Below, one piece after another: positions 1 through 7,190 of a stretch of DNA of 11,192 nt. A program made the translations under genes and the position numbers. Each line of letters begins with the position of its first letter. Position 1 is the first letter of the stretch. This DNA comes from Gammaproteobacteria bacterium (lineage in GTDB: Bacteria; Pseudomonadota; Gammaproteobacteria; Steroidobacterales; Steroidobacteraceae). The DNA is taken from contig JAQGOE010000258.1 in NCBI GenBank assembly GCA_028293725.1, positions 1 to 11,192 of the forward strand. The letters run 5' to 3'. The notes beneath the pieces were generated by a model. It was not told where the DNA came from. It did no database searches and was given only the letters and a program-made list of their open reading frames with translations.

Positions 1-8
1 GTGGCAAG

Positions 9-24
9 TGTTACAGCTGAAACA
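9..24. promoter_or_regulatory. Operator-like palindrome in the efflux operon leader
   Basis: The 16 bases TGTTACAGCTGAAACA read as an inverted repeat centred between 16 and 17, with CAGCTG at the core and TGTT/AACA outer arms; only the pair 13/20 does not match. It lies about 110 bases before the first gene of the efflux operon and overlaps a second palindrome by two bases. Size and symmetry fit a binding site for a dimeric repressor, and TetR-family proteins commonly control RND pumps, but no such gene is visible in the window. A 6-base repeat TTACAG (11-16) with CTGTAA (31-36) also links the two sites. Assignment as an operator is inference. Confidence 0.4.
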
Positions 25-38
25 TTACGTCTGTAATG
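23..38. promoter_or_regulatory. Second operator-like palindrome, CATTAC-N4-GTAATG
   Basis: CATTAC (23-28) and GTAATG (33-38) are perfect inverted repeats separated by four bases. This is the general shape of TetR-type operators, and it abuts the palindrome at 9-24, giving about 30 bases of continuous symmetric sequence. A weak promoter may overlap it: TTACAG (11-16) as a -35 box, 17 bases, then TAATGC (34-39) as a poor -10 box. A regulator bound here would block that promoter. The promoter match is weak, and the protein that would bind is unknown. Confidence 0.42.
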
Positions 39-135
39 CCCGGCTGGCATTCCCGACATCGTCTCGATGGATTGGGGGCGGATAGTCGCACCCTTCAACA
101 CACGAACGATGCACAACGGAAATGGCAGGGCACCC

Positions 136-3100
136 ATGAATGCAATCGTCCTCATAGCGCTCAAACGGCCTTACACCTTCGTCGTTCTGGCCATCCTGAT
201 CCTCATTTTCGGCGGCCGCGCCGCCCTCAGCACGCCGACGGACATTTTCCCGAACATAGGGATCCCGGTGGTCGCGGCGATCTGGACCTATAACGGTCTG
301 ACGCCCGAGGACATGTCAGGACGAGTCGTCTATTACTACGAACGCGCGCTGACCACGACGGTCGGCAACATCGAGCATATCGAGAGCCAATCACTCTACG
401 GCCGCGGTATCGTAAAGATTTATTTTCAGCCGGGCACGGACGTGGCGGCGGCTCAGGCACAGGTCACTGCTGTCTCACAAACAGTGCTGAAGCAGATGCC
501 GGCGGGGATTACTCCGCCGCTGGTGCTGTCATACAACGCCTCCTCGGTGCCCGTGCTGTCCCTGCAGATCTCATCGGACCAGCTGACCGGATCGCAGCTG
601 TATGATATGGCCTCCAATCTGATCCGACCGATGCTGGTGTCGGTTCCGGGCGTGGCGGTTCCCGCGCCCTATGGGGGAACACCCGCCAACGTCCAGGTGG
701 ACCTGGACCAGCAGAAGCTGTTGGCGCATGGCCTGTCGGCGGAGGACGTATCCCACGCTCTGGCACAACAGAACATCGTGCTACCGGCAGGTGACCAGAA
801 AATCGGGACAATCGATTTCCTGGTCGAGACCAACGCATCGCCGGTGAGTGTGGCTTCATTCAACGCGCTGCCGATCAAGAAGGTGGGCGGTGCTGTCGTG
901 ACTGTGGGCGACGTCGCCCACGTATACCTCGGCGGGCCGCCGCAGACCAACTCCGTACTGGTTCGCGGGCAGCAGGCGGTGCTGCTCGAGATACTCAAGG
1001 CCGGGGATGCGTCGACGCTCGCGGTAGTCGCGGGTGTCAAGGCAAAAATACCCCAGATCCTGCAGACGTTGCCGGCGGGTGTGAAGATCACGTCGCTGAA
1101 CGACGCCTCGACCTTCGTGCGCGCATCAGTACAGGACGTCGTGCAAGAGATGGTGATGGCGGCCCTGTTGACCGGCCTGGTCGTCCTGTTGTTCCTCGGC
1201 TCCGGACGCTCGACGTTGATCGTCGCGACTTCGATCCCGCTCTCGATTCTGTGCTCGATCCTGGCGCTTGCCTGGTTCGGGCAAACCATCAACGTCATGA
1301 CCTTGGGCGGGTTGGCGCTGGCGGTTGGTATCCTGGTGGATGACGCCACGGTAATGATCGAGAACATCGACGCACATCTGGAGAGCGGCCTGGAGCTGCG
1401 GCCGGCGATCATCGAAGCAGCGAACCAGATAGTGATTCCGACCTTCGTGTCCACGCTGTGCATCTGCATCGTCTGGTTGCCGCTGTTCCAGTTATCGGGC
1501 GTCGCCGGTTACCTGTTTCTGCCGATGGCCGAAGCCATCGTCTTCGCGATGCTCGCCTCCTTCATCCTCTCGCGCACGCTGGTGCCGACGTTGGCGGCCT
1601 ATCTGCTGCCCGCGCAGGTTGCGGCGCGCAAGGCGGGCGGGCCGCCGAAAGGCTTCTTCGGCCGGTTCCACGCGGCATTCGAGCGACGCTTCGATCGGTT
1701 TCGCGACAGCTATCGAGAGTTGCTGGCCAAGCTGGTGGAGCGGCGCGGCCGATTCATTGTCGGATTTCTGGCAGCGGCCGTTGCTTCGCTGGCCCTGTTG
1801 ATTCCGTGGCTGGGGCGTGACTTCTTCCCAGGCATCAAATCCGGCGAGATCGACATGCATTTCCGTGCGCCGATCGGGCTGCGCCTCGAAGAGGCCAGCA
1901 AGGTCGCGGCGTTGGTGGACACTGCCGTTGGCACGTTGCTACCAGGCCATGTCACCAATGTCATCGACAATTGCGGCCTGCCGACCAGCGGCATCAACCA
2001 AGCCTACAGCGCGAGCGCCACGATCGGACCGCAAGACTGCGACGTCACCATCAGCCTCAACGACCAGGCCTCGCCGGTAGACGCGTACCGCGCGATTTTG
2101 CGCGACAAACTGCCGAAGCTGTTTCCCGGCACGGCCTTCACCTTCCCGGCCGGCGATATTACGGCGAAGATTCTGAACTTTGGCCTGCCGGCACCGCTTG
2201 ACGTGCAAATCGTCGGACGCAACGTCGCAGCGAACATGGCCTACGCGCAGCGCGTGGTCGCCGAGATGCGCCGCATACCCGGCATCGCCGATGTGTCGAT
2301 CCAACAGACGCTGGCGCAGCCGACGTTGCTGGTTTCCTCGCATCGCGCCTTTGCGCTCGGCGCCGGGTTGACCGAATCAAACATTGCCAACAACGCGCTG
2401 GCGACGCTGTCGGGCTCCGGACAGGTCTCGCCAACCTATTGGCTCGATTATAAGACGGGTGTCTCGCACCTCGTGAACCTGCAAACACCGCAGACGCAGC
2501 TGACCTCGATGAGTGATCTGGAGACGATTCCCATCGATAAGGGCGACGGTGACCCGACCGGACAGGGTGTGCAAATCCTCGGCAGCTTGAGCGACATCAC
2601 CCAGACCGGACGGGCGCTCGAGGTATCGCATCGCGACATCATGCCCGTGGTCGACATCTACGCGAGCAACGCGGGACGCGATCTGGGAGCCGTGAGCAAC
2701 GCGGTTGACGGTGTGTTGCAGCGGATGAAAGGCGGCGTGCCGCACGGCGCGACCGTGCGAGTACAGGGCCAGGGGGTGACGATGAAGGCCGCTTACGTGC
2801 AGCTGCTGGTCGGGCTCGCGTTTTCCATCCTTCTTGTTTACCTGGTGATTGTCGTGAACTTCCAGTCCTGGCTCGATCCTTTCATCATCATCACGGCGCT
2901 GCCGGGCGCGTTGACCGGAATCGTCTGGTCGCTGTTCCTGACCGACACCACACTGTCAGTACCGGCGCTGACCGGCGCGATCATGTGCATGGGCACCGCA
3001 ACGGCGAACTCGATCCTCGTGGTGTCCTTCGCCCGCGATGAGCTGGCCGCACATGGAGATGCGATCCGCGCGGCCGTGACAGCGGGGTATGCACGCTTAC

Positions 3101-3294
3101 GACCGGTACTCATGACGGCCCTTGCGATGGTCATCGGCATGCTGCCGATGTCCATGTCCAACACTCAGAATGCGCCCCTGGGGCGTGCGGTGATCGGCGG
3201 CCTACTCGTGGCAACGTTCGCAACGTTGCTGTTCGTGCCATGCGTTTTCGCCCTGATGCACCAGAGGCGCACAACTGTAGGAGAAGTATCATGA
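136..3294 (+). CDS. RND efflux permease, hydrophobe/amphiphile type (HAE-like)
   Basis: Inner-membrane proton-driven transporter of 1052 residues, the usual RND length, and the motor of a three-part pump. The first helix lies near residues 10-30, followed by a large periplasmic loop, the central helix bundle, a second periplasmic loop from about 560, and the last helices to the end. Helix 4 carries GILVDDATVMIENI with the paired aspartates D402/D403 of the proton relay. The RLRPVLMTALAM segment near helix 11 keeps the Arg and Thr seen in AcrB. Helix 10 reads MCMGTATANSILVVSF (950-965), so the AcrB Lys940 position appears to be Ala957. The double aspartate argues against a CzcA-type metal pump. 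I chose ATG 136, not the in-frame ATG at 67, because AGGG (127-130) stands 5 bases before it and the protein then starts directly at the first helix, as in relatives. Its stop overlaps the adaptor start by 4 bases. Family is sure; substrate is unknown. Confidence 0.95.
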   Translation: MNAIVLIALKRPYTFVVLAILILIFGGRAALSTPTDIFPNIGIPVVAAIWTYNGLTPEDMSGRVVYYYERALTTTVGNIEHIESQSLYGRGIVKIYFQPGTDVAAAQAQVTAVSQTVLKQMPAGITPPLVLSYNASSVPVLSLQISSDQLTGSQLYDMASNLIRPMLVSVPGVAVPAPYGGTPANVQVDLDQQKLLAHGLSAEDVSHALAQQNIVLPAGDQKIGTIDFLVETNASPVSVASFNALPIKKVGGAVVTVGDVAHVYLGGPPQTNSVLVRGQQAVLLEILKAGDASTLAVVAGVKAKIPQILQTLPAGVKITSLNDASTFVRASVQDVVQEMVMAALLTGLVVLLFLGSGRSTLIVATSIPLSILCSILALAWFGQTINVMTLGGLALAVGILVDDATVMIENIDAHLESGLELRPAIIEAANQIVIPTFVSTLCICIVWLPLFQLSGVAGYLFLPMAEAIVFAMLASFILSRTLVPTLAAYLLPAQVAARKAGGPPKGFFGRFHAAFERRFDRFRDSYRELLAKLVERRGRFIVGFLAAAVASLALLIPWLGRDFFPGIKSGEIDMHFRAPIGLRLEEASKVAALVDTAVGTLLPGHVTNVIDNCGLPTSGINQAYSASATIGPQDCDVTISLNDQASPVDAYRAILRDKLPKLFPGTAFTFPAGDITAKILNFGLPAPLDVQIVGRNVAANMAYAQRVVAEMRRIPGIADVSIQQTLAQPTLLVSSHRAFALGAGLTESNIANNALATLSGSGQVSPTYWLDYKTGVSHLVNLQTPQTQLTSMSDLETIPIDKGDGDPTGQGVQILGSLSDITQTGRALEVSHRDIMPVVDIYASNAGRDLGAVSNAVDGVLQRMKGGVPHGATVRVQGQGVTMKAAYVQLLVGLAFSILLVYLVIVVNFQSWLDPFIIITALPGALTGIVWSLFLTDTTLSVPALTGAIMCMGTATANSILVVSFARDELAAHGDAIRAAVTAGYARLRPVLMTALAMVIGMLPMSMSNTQNAPLGRAVIGGLLVATFATLLFVPCVFALMHQRRTTVGEVS
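3279..3284 (+). promoter_or_regulatory. Ribosome binding site of the RND adaptor
   Basis: AGGAGA inside the end of the permease gene stands 6 bases before ATG 3291. This strong site fixes the adaptor start at 3291 rather than at the in-frame ATG at 3240, which would add 17 residues before the membrane anchor. Confidence 0.75.
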
Positions 3295-4478
3295 AGCGAC
3301 GCACGTTGTTGATCTTCGGGTTGCCGACGGTGCTGGTAGTGGCACTGCTGGTGTACGGCCTGGTGGGGCGCGAACGGGCCCTCGGGGCTCTGACGCGCGT
3401 CTCGAATGAACAGGCGATCGTTCCGGTGCAGGTCATCAGCCCGCAGAGGGGGCCCTCCACGCGGCCGCTCGTGCTGCCGGGAACGGTGCGCGCCTGGTAC
3501 GAGGCGCCGATCTTCGCGCAGGTCGTTGGTTACGTCCACAGTTGGAGCGAAGACTACGGAGCTACCGTGAAGGCGGGGCAGCTGCTAGCGACGATCGACG
3601 CGCCGAGTCTGGATGCCCAGTACGCAGCGGCCAAGGCAAATCTTAGTGTGGCACAAGCGAACTATCGACTTGCGGTGTCCACCGCGGCGCGCTGGCAAGC
3701 CCTGGCGGGAACGCCGGCCGTCTCGAAGCAGGAGGTAGATGTGCAGGCAGCCGGTGCGGAGGCGCGCAAAGCCGAGATGGAGGCTGCGGCCCAGGACGTC
3801 GCGCGCTACGCAGCACTCGAGGCATTCAAACGCGTGGTGGCGCCATTCGACGGCATAGTCACAGCGCGTTTCACCGATGTTGGTAGTTACGTCAATGCGG
3901 CGGGAGGCGATGTTTCGGTCCGCGGTAGTTCGACGGAACTCTTTACCGTCGCCGACGTGCATGAGATGCGGGTGTTCGTGTCGGTGCCGCAGGACTATGC
4001 GAGCCTGTTAGTCCCTGGTATCACGGCGACCCTCCATCAGCCCTCCCAACCGGGAAAATCCATTGAGGCGAAGTTCCTCACGACCGCACGGGCGTTCAAC
4101 GCAAATACGCGAACGGCAGAGACGGAACTGACGGTGGACAATCCTAACCGTACGCTGTGGCCCGGTACGTACGTGGACGTAGTGTTCCAGGTGCCGACCG
4201 ATCCGACAGTACTCACGATGCCCGAAGCGGCCCTGATCTTTCGTGCGGAGGGGGCGCAGGTGGCTATCGTCGACGCGCAGAACCGCGTCCACCTGCGCAA
4301 CGTAACGCTCGGCCAGAATCTGGGACAAACGGTGCAGGTCACGAGCGGCCTGTCGCTCGGCGACAAGCTCGTGAACAACCCGCCCGCAGGTTTGCTCGAG
4401 GGGCAGTCGGTCAAGCCCGTAACGCCAGTGACCGGCTATGCCATGGCGACGCAGAAGACGAAGGCGACCAAGCCATGA
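3291..4478 (+). CDS. RND periplasmic adaptor (membrane fusion protein)
   Basis: Protein of 395 residues that would bridge the RND permease and the outer-membrane channel in the periplasm. An N-terminal hydrophobic segment (about 5-24) after MKRR acts as signal or anchor; no lipobox cysteine is present, so it is not a lipoprotein like AcrA or MexA. The first half of the lipoyl-like domain lies at about 70-103 (GYVHSWSEDYGATVKAGQLL), an alpha-helical hairpin at about 105-178 rich in Ala, Gln and Glu, and the second lipoyl half at about 180-201 (VVAPFDGIVTARFTDVGSYV). Beta-barrel and membrane-proximal domains follow to about 380. It overlaps both the upstream permease and the downstream outer-membrane factor by ATGA, which implies translational coupling and fixed stoichiometry. 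The ending is Lys/Thr-rich. Family assignment is firm. Confidence 0.93.
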   Translation: MKRRTLLIFGLPTVLVVALLVYGLVGRERALGALTRVSNEQAIVPVQVISPQRGPSTRPLVLPGTVRAWYEAPIFAQVVGYVHSWSEDYGATVKAGQLLATIDAPSLDAQYAAAKANLSVAQANYRLAVSTAARWQALAGTPAVSKQEVDVQAAGAEARKAEMEAAAQDVARYAALEAFKRVVAPFDGIVTARFTDVGSYVNAAGGDVSVRGSSTELFTVADVHEMRVFVSVPQDYASLLVPGITATLHQPSQPGKSIEAKFLTTARAFNANTRTAETELTVDNPNRTLWPGTYVDVVFQVPTDPTVLTMPEAALIFRAEGAQVAIVDAQNRVHLRNVTLGQNLGQTVQVTSGLSLGDKLVNNPPAGLLEGQSVKPVTPVTGYAMATQKTKATKP

Positions 4479-6007
4479 AACGACATGCCACAGCGCTGAT
4501 CGCTTGGCTCGGTGTGGGTCTGCTCTCGGGCTGCGATCTTGCGCCAGTTTACGAGCCGCCGCATTTCATACTACCGGCTTCCTATCAGGGCAGCGGCCCC
4601 TTCACGGTAGCCCGTCCGGACGAGGCGCTCTCACCACGCGGGGACTGGTGGACGCTGTTCGGCGACGAGCAGTTGAATCAGCTCGAGGACCAACTTGGGC
4701 ACTCGAACCCGACACTGCAAGCTGCCGCGGACGCTTACTCCCAAGCACGCGCCCTGGCCGCCGAGGCGGAGTCAGGGCTCTCTCCACAGGTGAGTGCCAG
4801 CGCAGGGGTGTCGGAGAACAAGGGCTCCGTGCATCGTCTGTTCCGCAGCCCCACCAGCTCCGCGCCGATTCGCGAGGCCTCGAACCAGTTCGGCGTGGCG
4901 GCATCATGGGAACCGGATTTCTGGCATGCGCTACGCAACGGCGCGCACGCGCAGAAGCGGTTGGCGCAGGCAAGTGCTGCGGATCTGGCGACGGCACAGT
5001 TGAGTCTCCAGGCGGAGTTGGCGACTGACTATATCGCGGTGCGCGGGCTGGACGCACAACTCGAGGTACTGCGCCAGTCGATCGTCTCCTATCAGGCGGC
5101 GGTCGAGGTGGCGCGGCTGCGCGCGAGCGGACAGATCGCTTCCGGCCTCGATCTGGCGCGAGCGTTGAGCCAACTCGATGCTGCGCAGGCTCAGGAGACC
5201 GAGACTCAACTGCAGCGCGATCTGATGCAACATGCCGTGGCAGTGCTAGTGGATGCGATGCCGAGCACCTTCTCGATCGCACCGATCAGCGAGTTCCGGT
5301 TGACTCCACCGCGGCTTCCTACGGGCGTACCTTCGGAGCTGCTGCAACGCCGACCCGACATTGCCAGCGCCGAACGTCAGATGGCGGCCGCGAACGCTTC
5401 GATCGGCGTGTCGCGCGCTGCGTTCTATCCCAACGTGACATTCAACCTGGCGGGCGGCTTCCAGGATAGCGGATTCAACCTGCTGAGCCTGCCAAACAGT
5501 CTCTGGTCGGTCGGGGCGGGAGCTATGCAGCCGCTGTTCGATGGCGGCCTGCGACGGGCGCAGCTGCGGCACTCTTGGGCACAATACGCGCAGACGCGCG
5601 ACAACTATCGGGCGACCGTGCTGGCTGCGTTCCAGGAAGTGGAGGACGGGCTGAGCCAGACCCAACGTCTGGCGACCGAGGATTCGCACGAGCACGAGGC
5701 CAGCGATCAGGCCGGGCAGGCGTTATCCATCGCGACCCTGTTGTACAAGGACGGACTAGACAATTATCTGAGCGTCTCGGTTGCGCAGGTGCAGGCCCTC
5801 GCTGCCCAACTCACCGACGTCCAGATACGGGTGCGCCAGGTCCAGGCCGCCGTGTCTCTGATTCGCGCGGTGGGCGGCGGCTGGACGGTCCAAGTGCTGC
5901 CCGATGAGAAGCAGACTCTGCAGTTCACGCAATCCGACTATGGCGTGTCGGCGACGCATGCAGCAGATGCGCCCGGCACCGGCACGGCGGCGTCCCTCAA
6001 GCGCTGA
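4475..6007 (+). CDS. Outer-membrane efflux lipoprotein, NodT/OprM type (RND module)
   Basis: TolC-superfamily channel of 510 residues, the exit duct for the RND pump. The start MKRHATALIAWLGVGLLSGC is a lipoprotein signal with lipobox LSGC and acylated Cys20; the next residue is Asp21. GDWWTLFGDEQL (56-67) is the conserved opening of the first repeat. LLQRRPDIASAERQM begins at 289 and leads to the AFYPNVTF strand typical of NodT-type proteins. The second-repeat signature YKDGLDNYLSV precedes the usual ending IRAVGGGW (W470). A further 40 residues (471-510), polar and low in structure, extend past the normal end. ATG 4475 overlaps the adaptor stop by 4 bases, with AAGG at 4461-4464 as a modest binding site; longer upstream starts would destroy the signal peptide. 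Family assignment is firm; pairing with the RND pump is inferred from gene order. Confidence 0.94.
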   Translation: MKRHATALIAWLGVGLLSGCDLAPVYEPPHFILPASYQGSGPFTVARPDEALSPRGDWWTLFGDEQLNQLEDQLGHSNPTLQAAADAYSQARALAAEAESGLSPQVSASAGVSENKGSVHRLFRSPTSSAPIREASNQFGVAASWEPDFWHALRNGAHAQKRLAQASAADLATAQLSLQAELATDYIAVRGLDAQLEVLRQSIVSYQAAVEVARLRASGQIASGLDLARALSQLDAAQAQETETQLQRDLMQHAVAVLVDAMPSTFSIAPISEFRLTPPRLPTGVPSELLQRRPDIASAERQMAAANASIGVSRAAFYPNVTFNLAGGFQDSGFNLLSLPNSLWSVGAGAMQPLFDGGLRRAQLRHSWAQYAQTRDNYRATVLAAFQEVEDGLSQTQRLATEDSHEHEASDQAGQALSIATLLYKDGLDNYLSVSVAQVQALAAQLTDVQIRVRQVQAAVSLIRAVGGGWTVQVLPDEKQTLQFTQSDYGVSATHAADAPGTGTAASLKR

Positions 6008-6020
6008 ATGGCATTTTGAG

Positions 6021-7187
6021 ATGAATGTCACAGCCACCGCCCCTGCGTCGAGGACCGCGCCGGCCGACGGGTCTCCCGACGACGACGCTACGCCGTCCGC
6101 CACGACCGGGCCAGTTTCCAGAAGGCGTTTAGGTCCCCGCCATGCCCTGTGGGCCGCCGGCATGCTGTTGTGTGTCGCGTTAGGGACCTGGGGCGTTCGA
6201 TACTGGACCGTTGGTCGCTTTATTGAATCGACTGACGACGCTTATGTGCAGGCGGACTCCACCACGGTGGCTCCAAAAGTTTCAGGGTACATTGCGCAAG
6301 TACTGGTGGAAGACAACCAACACGTCGAGGCGGGACAAGTGCTCGCGCGCATCGATGACCGCGATCTGCAGACTGCGCTGCATGAGGCGAATGCCAGTCT
6401 TGCCGCGGCCACCGCCCTGGTCGCAAACCTCGCCGCACAGTTGAACGCACAGGACTACGTCATTCGTGAGGCGCAGGCGGATCTGCAGGTTGCCCAGACC
6501 GCAGCCGCATTGGCCCAGCGTAACGATGGCCGGCGTCGTGAGATGGCGAAGGTCGGCTTCGGCTCGGACGAGCAGTCGGATGAGGCCACGACAGACTTCC
6601 GGCGGAAAACCGCAGGTGTCGCCCGAGCGCAGGCGGCGGTGGCGCGCGCCCGTCAACAAGTCGACGTACTCCAAACCCAACGACAGTTGGCGGAGGCGCA
6701 ACGCCTCAGGGCGGTTGCGAACCGGAACCAGGCGGAGCTGAACGTGAGTTACGCCACCATTAGCGCCGCCATTGATGGCACCGTGGGTGCGCGCACATTG
6801 CGCGTAGGTCAATTCGTCCAGGCCGGCACCCAGCTGATGGAGATCGTTCCACTACAGGACACGTATGTGGTGGCCAACTTCAAGGAAACACAACTCATGC
6901 GGATGCACCCGGGGCAGGCAGTCCATCTCTCCGTCGATGCCTTCCCGGGCGAGAGCCTGACTGGACACGTGGACAGCCTGGCTCCGGCCAGTGGCCTGGA
7001 GTTTGCGCTGTTACCGCCGGACAACGCGACGGGCAATTTCACCAAGATCGTGCAGCGGATCCCGATCAAAGTCGTGTTCGGCGAGCCTCGGCAGTTGGCA
7101 GGCCGGCTACGTCCCGGCATGTCAGTGGACGTCGCAGTCGACACGCGCCACGAACAGCCCTCGACCACCGCACGACAGGGAAGTTGA
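6021..7187 (+). CDS. HlyD/EmrA-family adaptor of the MFS pump
   Basis: Inner-membrane adaptor of 388 residues for an MFS-type three-part pump. Residues 1-40 are a cytoplasmic Pro/Asp/Thr-rich tail ending in an Arg-rich patch; one helix follows at about 42-61. IESTDDAYVQADSTTVAPKV (68-87) is the classic EmrA segment. The lipoyl halves lie at about 82-112 and 245-270, separated by a long Ala/Gln-rich coiled-coil hairpin. YVVANFKETQL (282-292) is a further EmrA hallmark, and RPGMSVDVAVDT near the end completes the barrel. The start at ATG 6021 is 13 bases after the preceding stop. No good ribosome site is visible (GAG touches the ATG), so translation may depend on ribosomes that have just finished the upstream gene. 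The in-frame ATG at 5904 lies inside the previous gene and adds an unlikely Arg-rich tail. It sits 3 bases before the MFS gene. Confidence 0.93.
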   Translation: MNVTATAPASRTAPADGSPDDDATPSATTGPVSRRRLGPRHALWAAGMLLCVALGTWGVRYWTVGRFIESTDDAYVQADSTTVAPKVSGYIAQVLVEDNQHVEAGQVLARIDDRDLQTALHEANASLAAATALVANLAAQLNAQDYVIREAQADLQVAQTAAALAQRNDGRRREMAKVGFGSDEQSDEATTDFRRKTAGVARAQAAVARARQQVDVLQTQRQLAEAQRLRAVANRNQAELNVSYATISAAIDGTVGARTLRVGQFVQAGTQLMEIVPLQDTYVVANFKETQLMRMHPGQAVHLSVDAFPGESLTGHVDSLAPASGLEFALLPPDNATGNFTKIVQRIPIKVVFGEPRQLAGRLRPGMSVDVAVDTRHEQPSTTARQGS

Positions 7188-7190
7188 GTC

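Noticed and set aside
36..293. Possible small leader gene of 85 codons before the RND permease
   Set aside because: It overlaps the permease start for more than 150 bases in another frame, and its His/Arg/Pro-rich product looks like a frame-shifted reading of the permease.
669..1469. Open frame of 266 codons on the - strand inside the RND permease
   Set aside because: The product is Thr/Ser/Arg-rich with no recognisable family; the + strand reading is an unmistakable RND permease.
136..3294. Heavy-metal (CzcA/CusA-type) role for the RND permease
   Set aside because: Helix 4 carries the paired aspartates of drug-type pumps, and no Met- or His-rich metal-binding stretch is seen in the permease or adaptor.
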